From JAKAIY01 sp036258195 (lineage in GTDB: Bacteria; Chloroflexota; Ktedonobacteria; Ktedonobacterales; JADMIN01): DNA of 22,996 nt. A program made the position numbers and the translations under genes. The stretch covers positions 1-22,996 of the forward strand of contig DATAED010000048.1 of NCBI GenBank assembly GCA_036258195.1. The letters run 5' to 3'. Under the pieces are notes generated by a model. That model was given only the letters and a program-made list of their open reading frames with translations. It searched no databases and was not told the DNA's origin. The first letter of the stretch is position 1. Each line of letters starts with the position of its first letter. This document shows positions 14,403 through 21,705 of this stretch, piece after piece.

Positions 14403-16082
14403 ATGATTGCGAGGTACATGTCTGTGGTAGCCCTTCAGAATGATCGCTCATCAGCGTCGGCTGACGACTTCGATCTGATGCTCTTTGACCGTCTGCGGGC
14501 GCGGGCGTTGGCTCGCCCAGACGCTCCCTGCGTGATCGAAGCTGAGAGCGGGCTGACCCTCTCCTACGGCGCCTTCTTCGCCGCCACCCTCGGTCTGCGT
14601 CGGCGACTCGGTCCGACGCCGCGTGTCATCGCCCTCCAGGCGCCCGGCTGTGCGCTGGCGGCCATCACCTGGATCGCCGCGCTGACCGGCGGGCATACCC
14701 TCATCCCGCTGCCGACCGCCGCGCCCCTGCCAGAGATCAACGCGCTGCTCCGGCGCATGCCACCTGATGCGCTCGTGCTGGATGACGCCGCCGACGCAGG
14801 CGCCGCGCGTCTCACCGCGACAGCGGCGCAGCAGATCAGCGCCCCCGAACGCATCGCTCGCAACGGCTTCGCGCCGTGGCTCGGCGAGCGGGGAGCGCCC
14901 ACTGCCAGCGCCGCGCAGACTGCCGCGCAGACTGATGTGCCTGACCCACAGCCAGGCCAATTGTTTCTCACCACCTCCGGCTCGACTGGCGAGCCAAAGG
15001 GTGTCCTGCTCCAGGCGCGTCAGATCGCCTGGACGGCAGAGCAGATTCGACTGAATCACGCGCTCACACCGCAAGATCGCGGCCTGACGCCGCTGCCGTT
15101 CTTCCACATCAATGCGCCTGTAGTGAGCCTGTGTGCCTCGCTGTTGGCGGGCAGCGCCGTGGTCATCGCGCCGCAGTTCAGCCGCAGCGGATTCTGGTCG
15201 CAGATCGAGCGCCACGGCGTCACCTGGGCCAGTCTGGTTCCCACCATCGTCGCACTGCTGCTCGACAACCCGGAGCCAGTGACGACGCCCGCATCGCTGC
15301 GGTTCGTGCGCACCGCCTCAGCGCCGCTGCCCGCCGCGCACATGCGCGCCTTCCAGCAGCGCTTTGGCGTCCCGGTCATCGAGACGTATGGATTGACAGA
15401 GGCCGCCAGCCAGATTTGTGCCAATCCGGCGCCGCCAAAGCAACGCAAGCCTGGCTCCGTCGGGCTGCCCACCGGCATCGCGCTGCGCATCGTGCGGCCT
15501 GCGCAGGGCGACGACACAACACTCCGGGATGCGCCGCCAGGAACGGTCGGCGAGGTCTGCGTCTGCGGGCCGAATATCATCCCCGCCTACGCCGAGGGGC
15601 GTGGCGCGAGCGCATTCTGCGATGGCTGGTTTCGCACGGGTGATCTGGGCTATCAGGACGCCGACGGCTATCTCTTCCTGACGGGGCGCCTGCGCGACAT
15701 CATCATCCACGGCGGTGAGAATGTCTCGCCGCGCGAGGTGGAAGAGACACTGCTGGCGCATCCCGCCGTGACAGAGGCGGCTGTGTTCGGCGCGCCCGAC
15801 CGCGTGTACGGCGAGCTCGTGGTGGCCTGCGTGACCCTGCGCGTCCCCTGGACCATCGCCCTGAATGACAGCCTGCGGGCGCTGTGCGCCGAACAACTGG
15901 CTCGCTACAAATGCCCGACGCGCATCATCCCACTGCCCGCCATGCCGCGCACCAATGCTGGCAAGCTCGACCGCCCACGGCTGCGGGCGGAGTGGGCGCG
16001 GCCAGACGCAGTGGGCGGTAGGCGACCCAGCAACAACCGCGCGGACAGGCCATCCACGCTCGCCCTGCGCGCGACGAAGTAG
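14403..16082 (+). CDS. AMP-forming acyl-CoA synthetase / acid ligase (ANL superfamily)
   Basis: The 559-aa product activates a carboxylic acid as an acyl-adenylate and passes it to CoA or a carrier. Visible motifs are the phosphate loop TSGSTGEPKG (191-200), FFHINAPVV, ETYGLTEA, GWFRTGDLG, the hinge TGRLRDIIIHGGENVSPREV, and catalytic Lys521 in TNAGKLDR. The segment QFSRSGFWSQIERHGVTWAS recalls ligases of small acids such as the oxalyl-CoA group, but the substrate is not established. ATG 14403 is chosen as the first good codon after the promoter, although its ribosome site is weak; ATG 14418 is an alternative. A 38-residue basic tail follows the catalytic Lys. It is the first gene of the cluster, and the membrane acyltransferase begins 5 bases after its stop. 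Confidence 0.9.
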   Translation: MIARYMSVVALQNDRSSASADDFDLMLFDRLRARALARPDAPCVIEAESGLTLSYGAFFAATLGLRRRLGPTPRVIALQAPGCALAAITWIAALTGGHTLIPLPTAAPLPEINALLRRMPPDALVLDDAADAGAARLTATAAQQISAPERIARNGFAPWLGERGAPTASAAQTAAQTDVPDPQPGQLFLTTSGSTGEPKGVLLQARQIAWTAEQIRLNHALTPQDRGLTPLPFFHINAPVVSLCASLLAGSAVVIAPQFSRSGFWSQIERHGVTWASLVPTIVALLLDNPEPVTTPASLRFVRTASAPLPAAHMRAFQQRFGVPVIETYGLTEAASQICANPAPPKQRKPGSVGLPTGIALRIVRPAQGDDTTLRDAPPGTVGEVCVCGPNIIPAYAEGRGASAFCDGWFRTGDLGYQDADGYLFLTGRLRDIIIHGGENVSPREVEETLLAHPAVTEAAVFGAPDRVYGELVVACVTLRVPWTIALNDSLRALCAEQLARYKCPTRIIPLPAMPRTNAGKLDRPRLRAEWARPDAVGGRRPSNNRADRPSTLALRATK

Positions 16083-16087
16083 CTCCC

Positions 16088-17371
16088 ATGCAGACACTCA
16101 GCGCGCCCACAGACACGACGCCACAGCCGCGCAAAACGCCAGCAGATCGCAAGCCCCATCTGCGGCAGCTCGACCGATTGCGCATCATCACAGCGCTCTC
16201 GGTCGTCGCCGTGCATGTGCTGGGCAACAGTTCCTTCCTCGACCAGCACTTCGGCGCGCTGGTCATCCAGGATATGTTCGTCACGAGCTTTCACTTCACC
16301 CGCGAAGTCTTCATGTTCGTGACGGCGCTGGCCCTGACCTACGTCTACTATGGCAAGCCATTCGCGACGGGACACTTCTGGCGACGGCGCGCGCTGGGCG
16401 TGTTGCTGCCGTATAGCGCCTGGAGCGTCATCTACGTGCTGGCGAATGTGCGCCCCACCTCCATCGGCCAGTTCCTCTGGTCGTCGTTCATCGCCATTCT
16501 CACCGGAGACGCCTCATACCAGCTCTATTACATCATGCTCACGCTGGAGTTCTACATCATCTTTCCCGCCCTGCTGCGCATCCTGCCAGCGCTGGCGCGT
16601 CACCTCAAGGCCACGCTCGCCATCAGCTTCACGTTGGAAGTCTTCATCCTGTTCGCCGATCACCAGCTACTGCCGCTCATCTCGTTCGCGCCCGGCGTAG
16701 ACTCGTTCATCAGCCAGTTTCTCGACCGCTTTGTGCTGGTGTATCAGTTCTACTTCATCCTGGGCGCGTTAGCGGCCCTGCACCTCCCTGAGATCAAGGC
16801 GTTCATGCTGCGCCACGGCAGATGGATGATCGCCGCTGGGATCGTCTCGCTGGTCGGGCTGGAGATCAACTATCTCGTCCAGGTCGCGCCCACGCCCTCT
16901 GCCATGGCGCAAGCGGTCGCCGTGCTGCAGCCGATGATGGCGCCCTACAGCGTTGGCGCGATTGCCTTCCTCTACTGGCTGGCGCTCACGCTGGCCGAGC
17001 GCGCCACCCGCCGCAAGGCCGTGCGAACGGAGCGGGTCTGGCATCAGCTCTCCGACGCAGCCTTTGGCGTCTATCTCGTCCACCCCATCTTCATCGGCAG
17101 CGTGTTGTTCGTCTTCGTGCCGCTCGTGCGCTGGACGCTGCCTACCGGGCTGACGATCTTCCTCGTCTGGGTGATCGCCTCAGTCTGCTCGGTCGCCTTG
17201 ACGGTGCTGCTGCTGCGCACGCCTGTCCTCAGTCGCCTCGTCGGGCGCCCTGGCCCAACCCCGCGCTGGCTCGCTACCCTGCGCGCCTGGTGGAGCAGCC
17301 GCGCGGAGCTGGCCGCTGCGCGGTTTACGCAGATCGGCGCCGCTGGGCCAGCGCAGGAGCAAGACCAATGA
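16088..17371 (+). CDS. Acyltransferase 3 family membrane acyltransferase (OafA-like)
   Basis: The 427-aa product is a polytopic inner-membrane protein of the acyltransferase 3 family, which moves acyl groups from a cytoplasmic donor onto sugars, lipids or natural products. After a 25-residue hydrophilic tail comes LDRLRIITALSVVAVHVLG with the conserved His43, then FTREVFMFVTALAL and about ten membrane helices. LSDAAFGVYLVHPIF near residues 318-335 is the typical late family motif. It lies directly after an acyl-activating enzyme, so the ligase may supply its acyl donor. Its stop codon overlaps the start of the next gene (ATGA), indicating one operon. The acceptor is unknown; the cyclised isoprenoid of the same cluster is one possibility. 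Confidence 0.88.
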   Translation: MQTLSAPTDTTPQPRKTPADRKPHLRQLDRLRIITALSVVAVHVLGNSSFLDQHFGALVIQDMFVTSFHFTREVFMFVTALALTYVYYGKPFATGHFWRRRALGVLLPYSAWSVIYVLANVRPTSIGQFLWSSFIAILTGDASYQLYYIMLTLEFYIIFPALLRILPALARHLKATLAISFTLEVFILFADHQLLPLISFAPGVDSFISQFLDRFVLVYQFYFILGALAALHLPEIKAFMLRHGRWMIAAGIVSLVGLEINYLVQVAPTPSAMAQAVAVLQPMMAPYSVGAIAFLYWLALTLAERATRRKAVRTERVWHQLSDAAFGVYLVHPIFIGSVLFVFVPLVRWTLPTGLTIFLVWVIASVCSVALTVLLLRTPVLSRLVGRPGPTPRWLATLRAWWSSRAELAAARFTQIGAAGPAQEQDQ

Positions 17372-18501
17372 CCATCGATCACGACACTCACCCGATCAAT
17401 CTGCGCGACTACGCGAGAATGGCGCGCTCTGCGATGGATCCGCGGGTGTGGGATACCTACGCGCAGGGGGCCGAAGACGAGCGCACGCTGCACGCGAATG
17501 AGCGCGCATGGCGCGATGTCTGGCTGCGTCCGCGCACGCTGGTCGATGTCACCGACTGCGACCCTTCGACTACCGCGCTCGGCTCGCCGCTGGCCTTCCC
17601 GGTGATGATCGCGCCGATGTCGTTGCAGGCGCTGGCGCATCCCGACGCCGAGGCGGCGACCGCGCGCGCGGCCAGCGCGCAGGGCGTGGCGATGGTCGCC
17701 AGCACGCTCTCGTCGCGCAGTCTGGAGCAGATCGCCACAGCCTCGCGCAGCGTCGCCATGCGAGGGCCGCTGTGGTTCCAGCTCTATCTCTATCCAGATG
17801 AAGCCGTCAATCTGGCGCTGCTGCGGCGTGTGGAGCAGGCCGGCTACCAGGCCATCGTGCTGACGGTCGATGCGCCCGCTATCGGCAACCGCGAGCGCGA
17901 CCGGCGCCATCATTTCGCGCCACCGCCTGCCATCAGCTTCGGCAACTTCGCAGAGGCGCCACATGTCACATGGGACACCCGTGGGCAGCGGCTGCCGCTC
18001 ACCTGGCAAACACTGGACTGGCTGCGCGCCCACACCGCACTGCCCATCGTCCTGAAAGGCGTGCTGAACGGGGAAGATGCCCGCCGCGCCGTCGACGCTG
18101 GCGTGCAGGGCATCGCCGTCTCGAACCACGGTGGCCGCCAGCTCGATGGAACCATCCCCACGCGCTATGCGCTGCCAGAGGTCGTCGCGGCGGTCGGCGG
18201 GCGCTGCGAGGTGTACGTGGATGGCGGCATCCGGCGCGGCGTCGACATCTTGCGGGCGCGCGCGCTGGGCGCCCAGGCCGTGCTGATCGGCAGGCCGATC
18301 ATCTGGGGGCTGGCTGTCCAGGGAGAGGAGGGAGTCTGCGACATCTTGAGCATCCTGCGCAACGAGCTGACGCTGGCGCTGCGCCTGGCGGGCCACACAA
18401 GCCTGGCGACCGTGGATGAGACGATGATCGCCCACATCCCGCGGCAGGGCGACGCACTCGACGCGCCCATGACAAGCGAGCGTGAGCCATGCGACGACTG
18501 A
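17368..18501 (+). CDS. FMN-dependent alpha-hydroxyacid oxidase/dehydrogenase
   Basis: The 377-aa product belongs to the glycolate oxidase / lactate oxidase / mandelate dehydrogenase family, which oxidises (S)-2-hydroxyacids to 2-oxoacids using FMN. The active-site set is complete: Tyr31 (WDTYAQGAEDE), the Tyr of FQLYLYPD, the Asp of LTVDAP, Lys230 (VLKGV), the catalytic base His254 and Arg257 in SNHGGRQLDG. The phosphate-binding DGGIRRGVD follows. Lys230, His254 and Arg257 have the same numbers as in spinach glycolate oxidase. ATG 17368 overlaps the upstream stop and has AGGAG eight bases before it. The polar C-terminal tail shows no membrane anchor. The substrate is unknown; sulfolactate from the ComA-like step would chemically fit the family. 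Confidence 0.93.
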   Translation: MTIDHDTHPINLRDYARMARSAMDPRVWDTYAQGAEDERTLHANERAWRDVWLRPRTLVDVTDCDPSTTALGSPLAFPVMIAPMSLQALAHPDAEAATARAASAQGVAMVASTLSSRSLEQIATASRSVAMRGPLWFQLYLYPDEAVNLALLRRVEQAGYQAIVLTVDAPAIGNRERDRRHHFAPPPAISFGNFAEAPHVTWDTRGQRLPLTWQTLDWLRAHTALPIVLKGVLNGEDARRAVDAGVQGIAVSNHGGRQLDGTIPTRYALPEVVAAVGGRCEVYVDGGIRRGVDILRARALGAQAVLIGRPIIWGLAVQGEEGVCDILSILRNELTLALRLAGHTSLATVDETMIAHIPRQGDALDAPMTSEREPCDD

Positions 18502-19502
18502 CACGACGGCTCACGCGATGGCTGCACACCGGCGCGCGTGCGATTCCAAAGCGGCGTGGCGCCTGGGCGTCTGTCTGTCTCGCGGCGGGCGCCGCCGTCC
18601 TGCTCGCGGTGCTCAGCGGCAGCGCGCGACTGGACGCCGGAGCGCGACGGCCCAGGGCAGCCGCGGTAACGCAGGACGACGCCAGCAACGACCCGCTGCT
18701 GAACCAGAACGCGCGGCACATGAGTGTCTTCACGGCGCGCGCCCAGACCTACAAAGGATTCGTCACACGCGAGTATGCCGATGCCAGTGGCGCCTCGATG
18801 ACCTATTACCTCTACATCCCGCCCGCCGTCAGCGCCGAGGCGTCCGCCGGGCTGGCGACGCGCTTCCCGGTGGTAGTGCTGCTGCACGGCATAGGCGAGA
18901 GCGCCAGGGTGTCCTCAACTGCCGCCCAGAACCGTGACCGCATCCTGGGCGACCCCTACGTCAATCTGTGGAGCAGCGCGGCGGTACAGGCCAAATGGCC
19001 CAGCTTCATCATCGTGCCGCAGGCCATCACTCCCAACCGCTGGGTGGACGCGCCGCCCCATCTGGTCTCATACAACCTCAACGCCACGCCTTCGACCTCG
19101 CTGGCGCTCGCGCACGAGATTCTGGACGCGACATTGGATCAGTATGCGACGTCGGTCGACAGGCAGCGGGTCTACATCACGGGCATCTCGATGGGTGGCG
19201 CGGGCGTCTGGGACGCCATCGAGCGCTGGCCACAGGAGTTCGCCGCCGCCGCGCCCGTCTCTGGCGCGGGCGACCCGGCGGAGGCGTTCGTCCTGGCCAA
19301 GATGCCCATCTGGGTGTTTCAAGGAGCGCTCGATACCACGCTGCCTGTGGCTGCATCGGTTGAGATGGTCAACGCCATATCGGCTGCCGGGGGCCAGCCA
19401 CGCCTGACCGAGGTTCAAGGGGCCAGCCACGTCATCTGGCTCCAGGTCTACCGTAATCCGACGTTTCTCGCCTGGCTATTCGCACAACGCGCGTCGGCCT
19501 GA
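18489..19502 (+). CDS. Exported alpha/beta hydrolase (esterase/peptidase-like)
   Basis: The 337-aa product has an Arg-rich start and a hydrophobic segment (about 26-46), so it is exported or anchored outside the membrane. The hydrolase domain has VVVLLHGIGE as the oxyanion strand, the nucleophile Ser234 in GISMGG, then Asp282 (GALDTTLPV) and His314 (GASHVIW) in the right order and spacing. It resembles the predicted-peptidase / phospholipase-carboxylesterase group that includes feruloyl-esterase-like enzymes. ATG 18489 overlaps the preceding gene by 13 bp, so it is translated from the same message. In this cluster it may remove or transfer an ester group from the exported product. A role in nutrient release is also possible. 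Confidence 0.88.
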   Translation: MRRLTRRLTRWLHTGARAIPKRRGAWASVCLAAGAAVLLAVLSGSARLDAGARRPRAAAVTQDDASNDPLLNQNARHMSVFTARAQTYKGFVTREYADASGASMTYYLYIPPAVSAEASAGLATRFPVVVLLHGIGESARVSSTAAQNRDRILGDPYVNLWSSAAVQAKWPSFIIVPQAITPNRWVDAPPHLVSYNLNATPSTSLALAHEILDATLDQYATSVDRQRVYITGISMGGAGVWDAIERWPQEFAAAAPVSGAGDPAEAFVLAKMPIWVFQGALDTTLPVAASVEMVNAISAAGGQPRLTEVQGASHVIWLQVYRNPTFLAWLFAQRASA

Positions 19503-19538
19503 CACCACTGTCCCACCGAGGAGAGGAGTCACCTCAAC

Positions 19539-20342
19539 ATGAACACCAACATCCTGGCGCTCCCTGAGCGCGCCACCAAGCCGCGCGCGAGCGGCCTGAC
19601 GCTGATGATCGACAATGGCATCCCGCCACGCTATTTCGAGGATGTGGTCGATGGCGCCAGTCAGCTCATCGACATCGTGAAATTCGGTTGGGGAACCTCG
19701 GTCGTCACGGAGACGCTCGACCGCAAGATCGCCTGCCTGCGCGAGCATGGCATCGGCTATTACTTCGGCGGCACGCTCTTCGAGAAGTTCCTGGCGCAGG
19801 GCCAGGTAGACGCCTATCGCGCCTATTGCCAGCGCTACGGCTGCCGCTACGTCGAAATCTCCAATGGAACCATCGAGCTGACCAACCGCGAGAAAGCGCG
19901 CTACATCACCCGCTTCGCCCGCGACTTCCATGTGCTGAGCGAGGTCGGCTACAAAGATAGCGAGCGCTCGCTGAAACTGCACCCCGGCCAGTGGATCGAG
20001 TACATCAATGAGGACATGATGGCGGGGGCCGAGCGCGTCATCACTGAGGCGCGCGAGAGCGGCTCCAGCGGCATCTTCCGCCCCGATGGCGAGGTGCGCT
20101 ACGGGCTGATTGAGGAGATGCTGGCGTCCGGGCTGGACACCACCCGCCTGATTTTTGAGGCCCCACGCAAAGACCAGCAGGTCTACTTCATCCGCCGCGT
20201 TGGCGCCAACGTCAATCTGGCGAACATCGCGCCGGCTGACCTCATTGGTCTGGAGACGCTGCGGCTGGGCCTGCGCGCCGACACGCTGCTGGACTTCGAC
20301 GGAGCGCCGCGCGCCAGTTCTTCGCACTCGGCGGCCAGTTGA
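19539..20342 (+). CDS. comA: ComA-like phosphosulfolactate synthase family protein
   Basis: The 267-aa product is a TIM-barrel protein of the phosphosulfolactate synthase family. The founding enzyme adds sulfite to phosphoenolpyruvate in coenzyme M synthesis. Family blocks in order: LMIDNGIPPRYFEDV, VKFGWGTS (48-55), FGGTLFEKF, YVEISNGTIEL, LSEVGYKD, ITEARESGSSGIFRPDG, RLIFEAPRKDQQVYFI, VNLANIAP and LETLRLGLRADTLL. Nearly the whole domain matches; the usual early Asp-Lys-Gly reads Asp-Asn-Gly (residues 25-27), which might alter substrate use. Plant HSA32 proteins are homologues with another role, so function is not certain. A strong GAGGAGAGGAG precedes ATG 19539, 36 bases after the hydrolase gene. 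No ComB phosphatase or sulfopyruvate decarboxylase genes accompany it, which argues against coenzyme M synthesis here. Confidence 0.9.
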   Translation: MNTNILALPERATKPRASGLTLMIDNGIPPRYFEDVVDGASQLIDIVKFGWGTSVVTETLDRKIACLREHGIGYYFGGTLFEKFLAQGQVDAYRAYCQRYGCRYVEISNGTIELTNREKARYITRFARDFHVLSEVGYKDSERSLKLHPGQWIEYINEDMMAGAERVITEARESGSSGIFRPDGEVRYGLIEEMLASGLDTTRLIFEAPRKDQQVYFIRRVGANVNLANIAPADLIGLETLRLGLRADTLLDFDGAPRASSSHSAAS

Positions 20343-20359
20343 CAGCCGGTTGACAGCCG
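20338..20359 (+). repeat. Tandem 11-bp duplication across the ComA-like stop codon
   Basis: GTTGACAGCCG occurs twice without a gap (20338-20348 and 20349-20359). The first copy contains the stop codon of the ComA-like gene. It looks like a recent slip duplication. Confidence 0.6.
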
Positions 20360-20658
20360 CGCCCGCACGCGATGCGCGAGCAGGGACACTCACTGCCCAT
20401 CGCGCCCACGCGGGGCGCGCAAACAGCCGCACAAACGGCGCGCCGCGTCCGCGCAAGTGTGCTGTGTGGACTGATTCTTGCGACGCACGCCAGGCAGAGG
20501 GCTGATAGACGAGAATTCAGCCCGTCACACGGCTGGAGGACTCATTGGCGCGCCCAAACTAGACCTGACACGCTCGACTCATCGCCCGCGCGATTCACGC
20601 CCCGCGCCAGCAGTTTGACACGCTCCGAGCCCTCCCAAGGATTGGGAAGGAAGCTTGT
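20343..20658. other. Intergenic region between the ComA-like and prenyl synthase genes
   Basis: This 316-bp gap breaks the otherwise tight cluster. TTGACA occurs at 20615-20620 but has no matching -10 at 16-18 bp. A 6-bp stem with a 3-base loop, TCCCAA-GGA-TTGGGA (20633-20647), lies just before the ribosome site of the next gene. No small gene or clear terminator was found. The downstream pair may have its own promoter or be read through from 14307. Confidence 0.4.
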
Positions 20659-21705
20659 ATGGTCGCAATCAAGGATGGAGCAGGCCTGTTCTCGCCACTC
20701 GCCGACGAACGAACACGACTCGGGCGCCGTCTCGAGGAGCGCTGTCGTGAGACGCTGGGCGACCAGGACAACCAGCTCGCAGAGGCGCTCCATCATGCGC
20801 TCGCATCGCCGGGAAAATTCGTCCGCTCGCTGCTCATGCTGGACTCATGCCGCGCCGTCGGCGGCGATCCGGAGCGAGTGTTCCCGGCGGCGCTGGGCGT
20901 GGAGTACGGCCATATGGCCAGCCTCATTCACGATGACATCATGGATGGCGACACCTCGCGTCGCGGACAGGACGCGGCCCACGTCAAGTACGGCGTCGAT
21001 ACCGCCGTGCTCGCAGGCGACGCTCTCATCTTTCTCGCTTATCTCGGACACCTCGACTGCTTCGAGCGCGGTGTCAGCGCCGAACGCACGCTCTCCGCCA
21101 TTCGTACACTGAGCCTGACCTGCCTTGCCATGTGCCAGGGCCAGGCGCTCGAAACGGCGGCCCAGGCCAGGCTCGACCTGTCAGAAGACGACTATTTCGC
21201 TATCATCGGATCGAAGACCGCCGCATTTTGTCGCGCGGTGTGTGAGATTGGCGCCATTCTGGGCGGCGGCTCAGTTGCAGAGATCGAGCAACTCGGGCGC
21301 TTCGGACATCATCTCGGCGTCGCGTTTCAGATCGTGGACGATCTGCTGTGCTACGACACAGCCGGAACCAACCTGGGCAAATCGGCCCTCAGCGACCTGC
21401 GCAATCAGCGCGTTACCCTGCCGATCATCTATGCCCTGCGCGATAGCTCGCCGGATCAGCGGGCGCGCATCAGCGCGCTCTTCACGCCGACCAGCGCCAA
21501 CGGCAGCGCCGATGGCAACGACCTGCTCGAACGCTACAGCAGGCTGGTACAGATTCTCCAGCGAACGCATGCGCTGGATCATGCGCGCGCCATCGCCCAG
21601 ACGCACACCCAGAGTGCGCTCACCAGCCTCGACTTGCTCCAGCCCTCCGAGCCACGCGACCGCATGACGGCGCTGGCGACGCTGTTGATGGTGCGCGACC
21701 GATGA
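20659..21705 (+). CDS. Trans-polyprenyl (probably geranylgeranyl or longer) diphosphate synthase
   Basis: The 348-aa product is an all-alpha isoprenyl diphosphate synthase that condenses isopentenyl diphosphate with allylic diphosphates. The first aspartate-rich motif is complete (HDD-I-M-D, Asp92, Asp93, Asp96, followed by RRG). The second reads FQIVDDLLCYD (Asp227, Asp228), with Cys231 where the third Asp usually stands. GKFVRSLLML replaces the usual GGKRLRP motif, and Lys in GKSALSDLRNQRVTLP is kept. The residue five before the first motif is Ala rather than an aromatic, which in this family permits chains longer than farnesyl. GGAAG lies before ATG 20659. Its stop overlaps the start of the cyclase gene, so the two are coupled and the product is probably the cyclase substrate. 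Confidence 0.92.
   Translation: MVAIKDGAGLFSPLADERTRLGRRLEERCRETLGDQDNQLAEALHHALASPGKFVRSLLMLDSCRAVGGDPERVFPAALGVEYGHMASLIHDDIMDGDTSRRGQDAAHVKYGVDTAVLAGDALIFLAYLGHLDCFERGVSAERTLSAIRTLSLTCLAMCQGQALETAAQARLDLSEDDYFAIIGSKTAAFCRAVCEIGAILGGGSVAEIEQLGRFGHHLGVAFQIVDDLLCYDTAGTNLGKSALSDLRNQRVTLPIIYALRDSSPDQRARISALFTPTSANGSADGNDLLERYSRLVQILQRTHALDHARAIAQTHTQSALTSLDLLQPSEPRDRMTALATLLMVRDR

Noticed and set aside
17368..18501. Type 2 isopentenyl diphosphate isomerase, suggested by the isoprenoid neighbours
   Set aside because: The SNHGGRQLDG motif with catalytic His254 and Arg257 and the Tyr/Asp/Lys set are those of FMN hydroxyacid oxidases.
19539..20342. Coenzyme M biosynthesis locus
   Set aside because: Only the ComA-like gene is present; no ComB, ComC or sulfopyruvate decarboxylase lies in the window, and its neighbours are lipid or terpenoid enzymes.
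20615..20620. TTGACA as a separate promoter for the prenyl synthase and cyclase
   Set aside because: The expected -10 position reads AGGATT, a poor match, so an independent promoter is not supported here.
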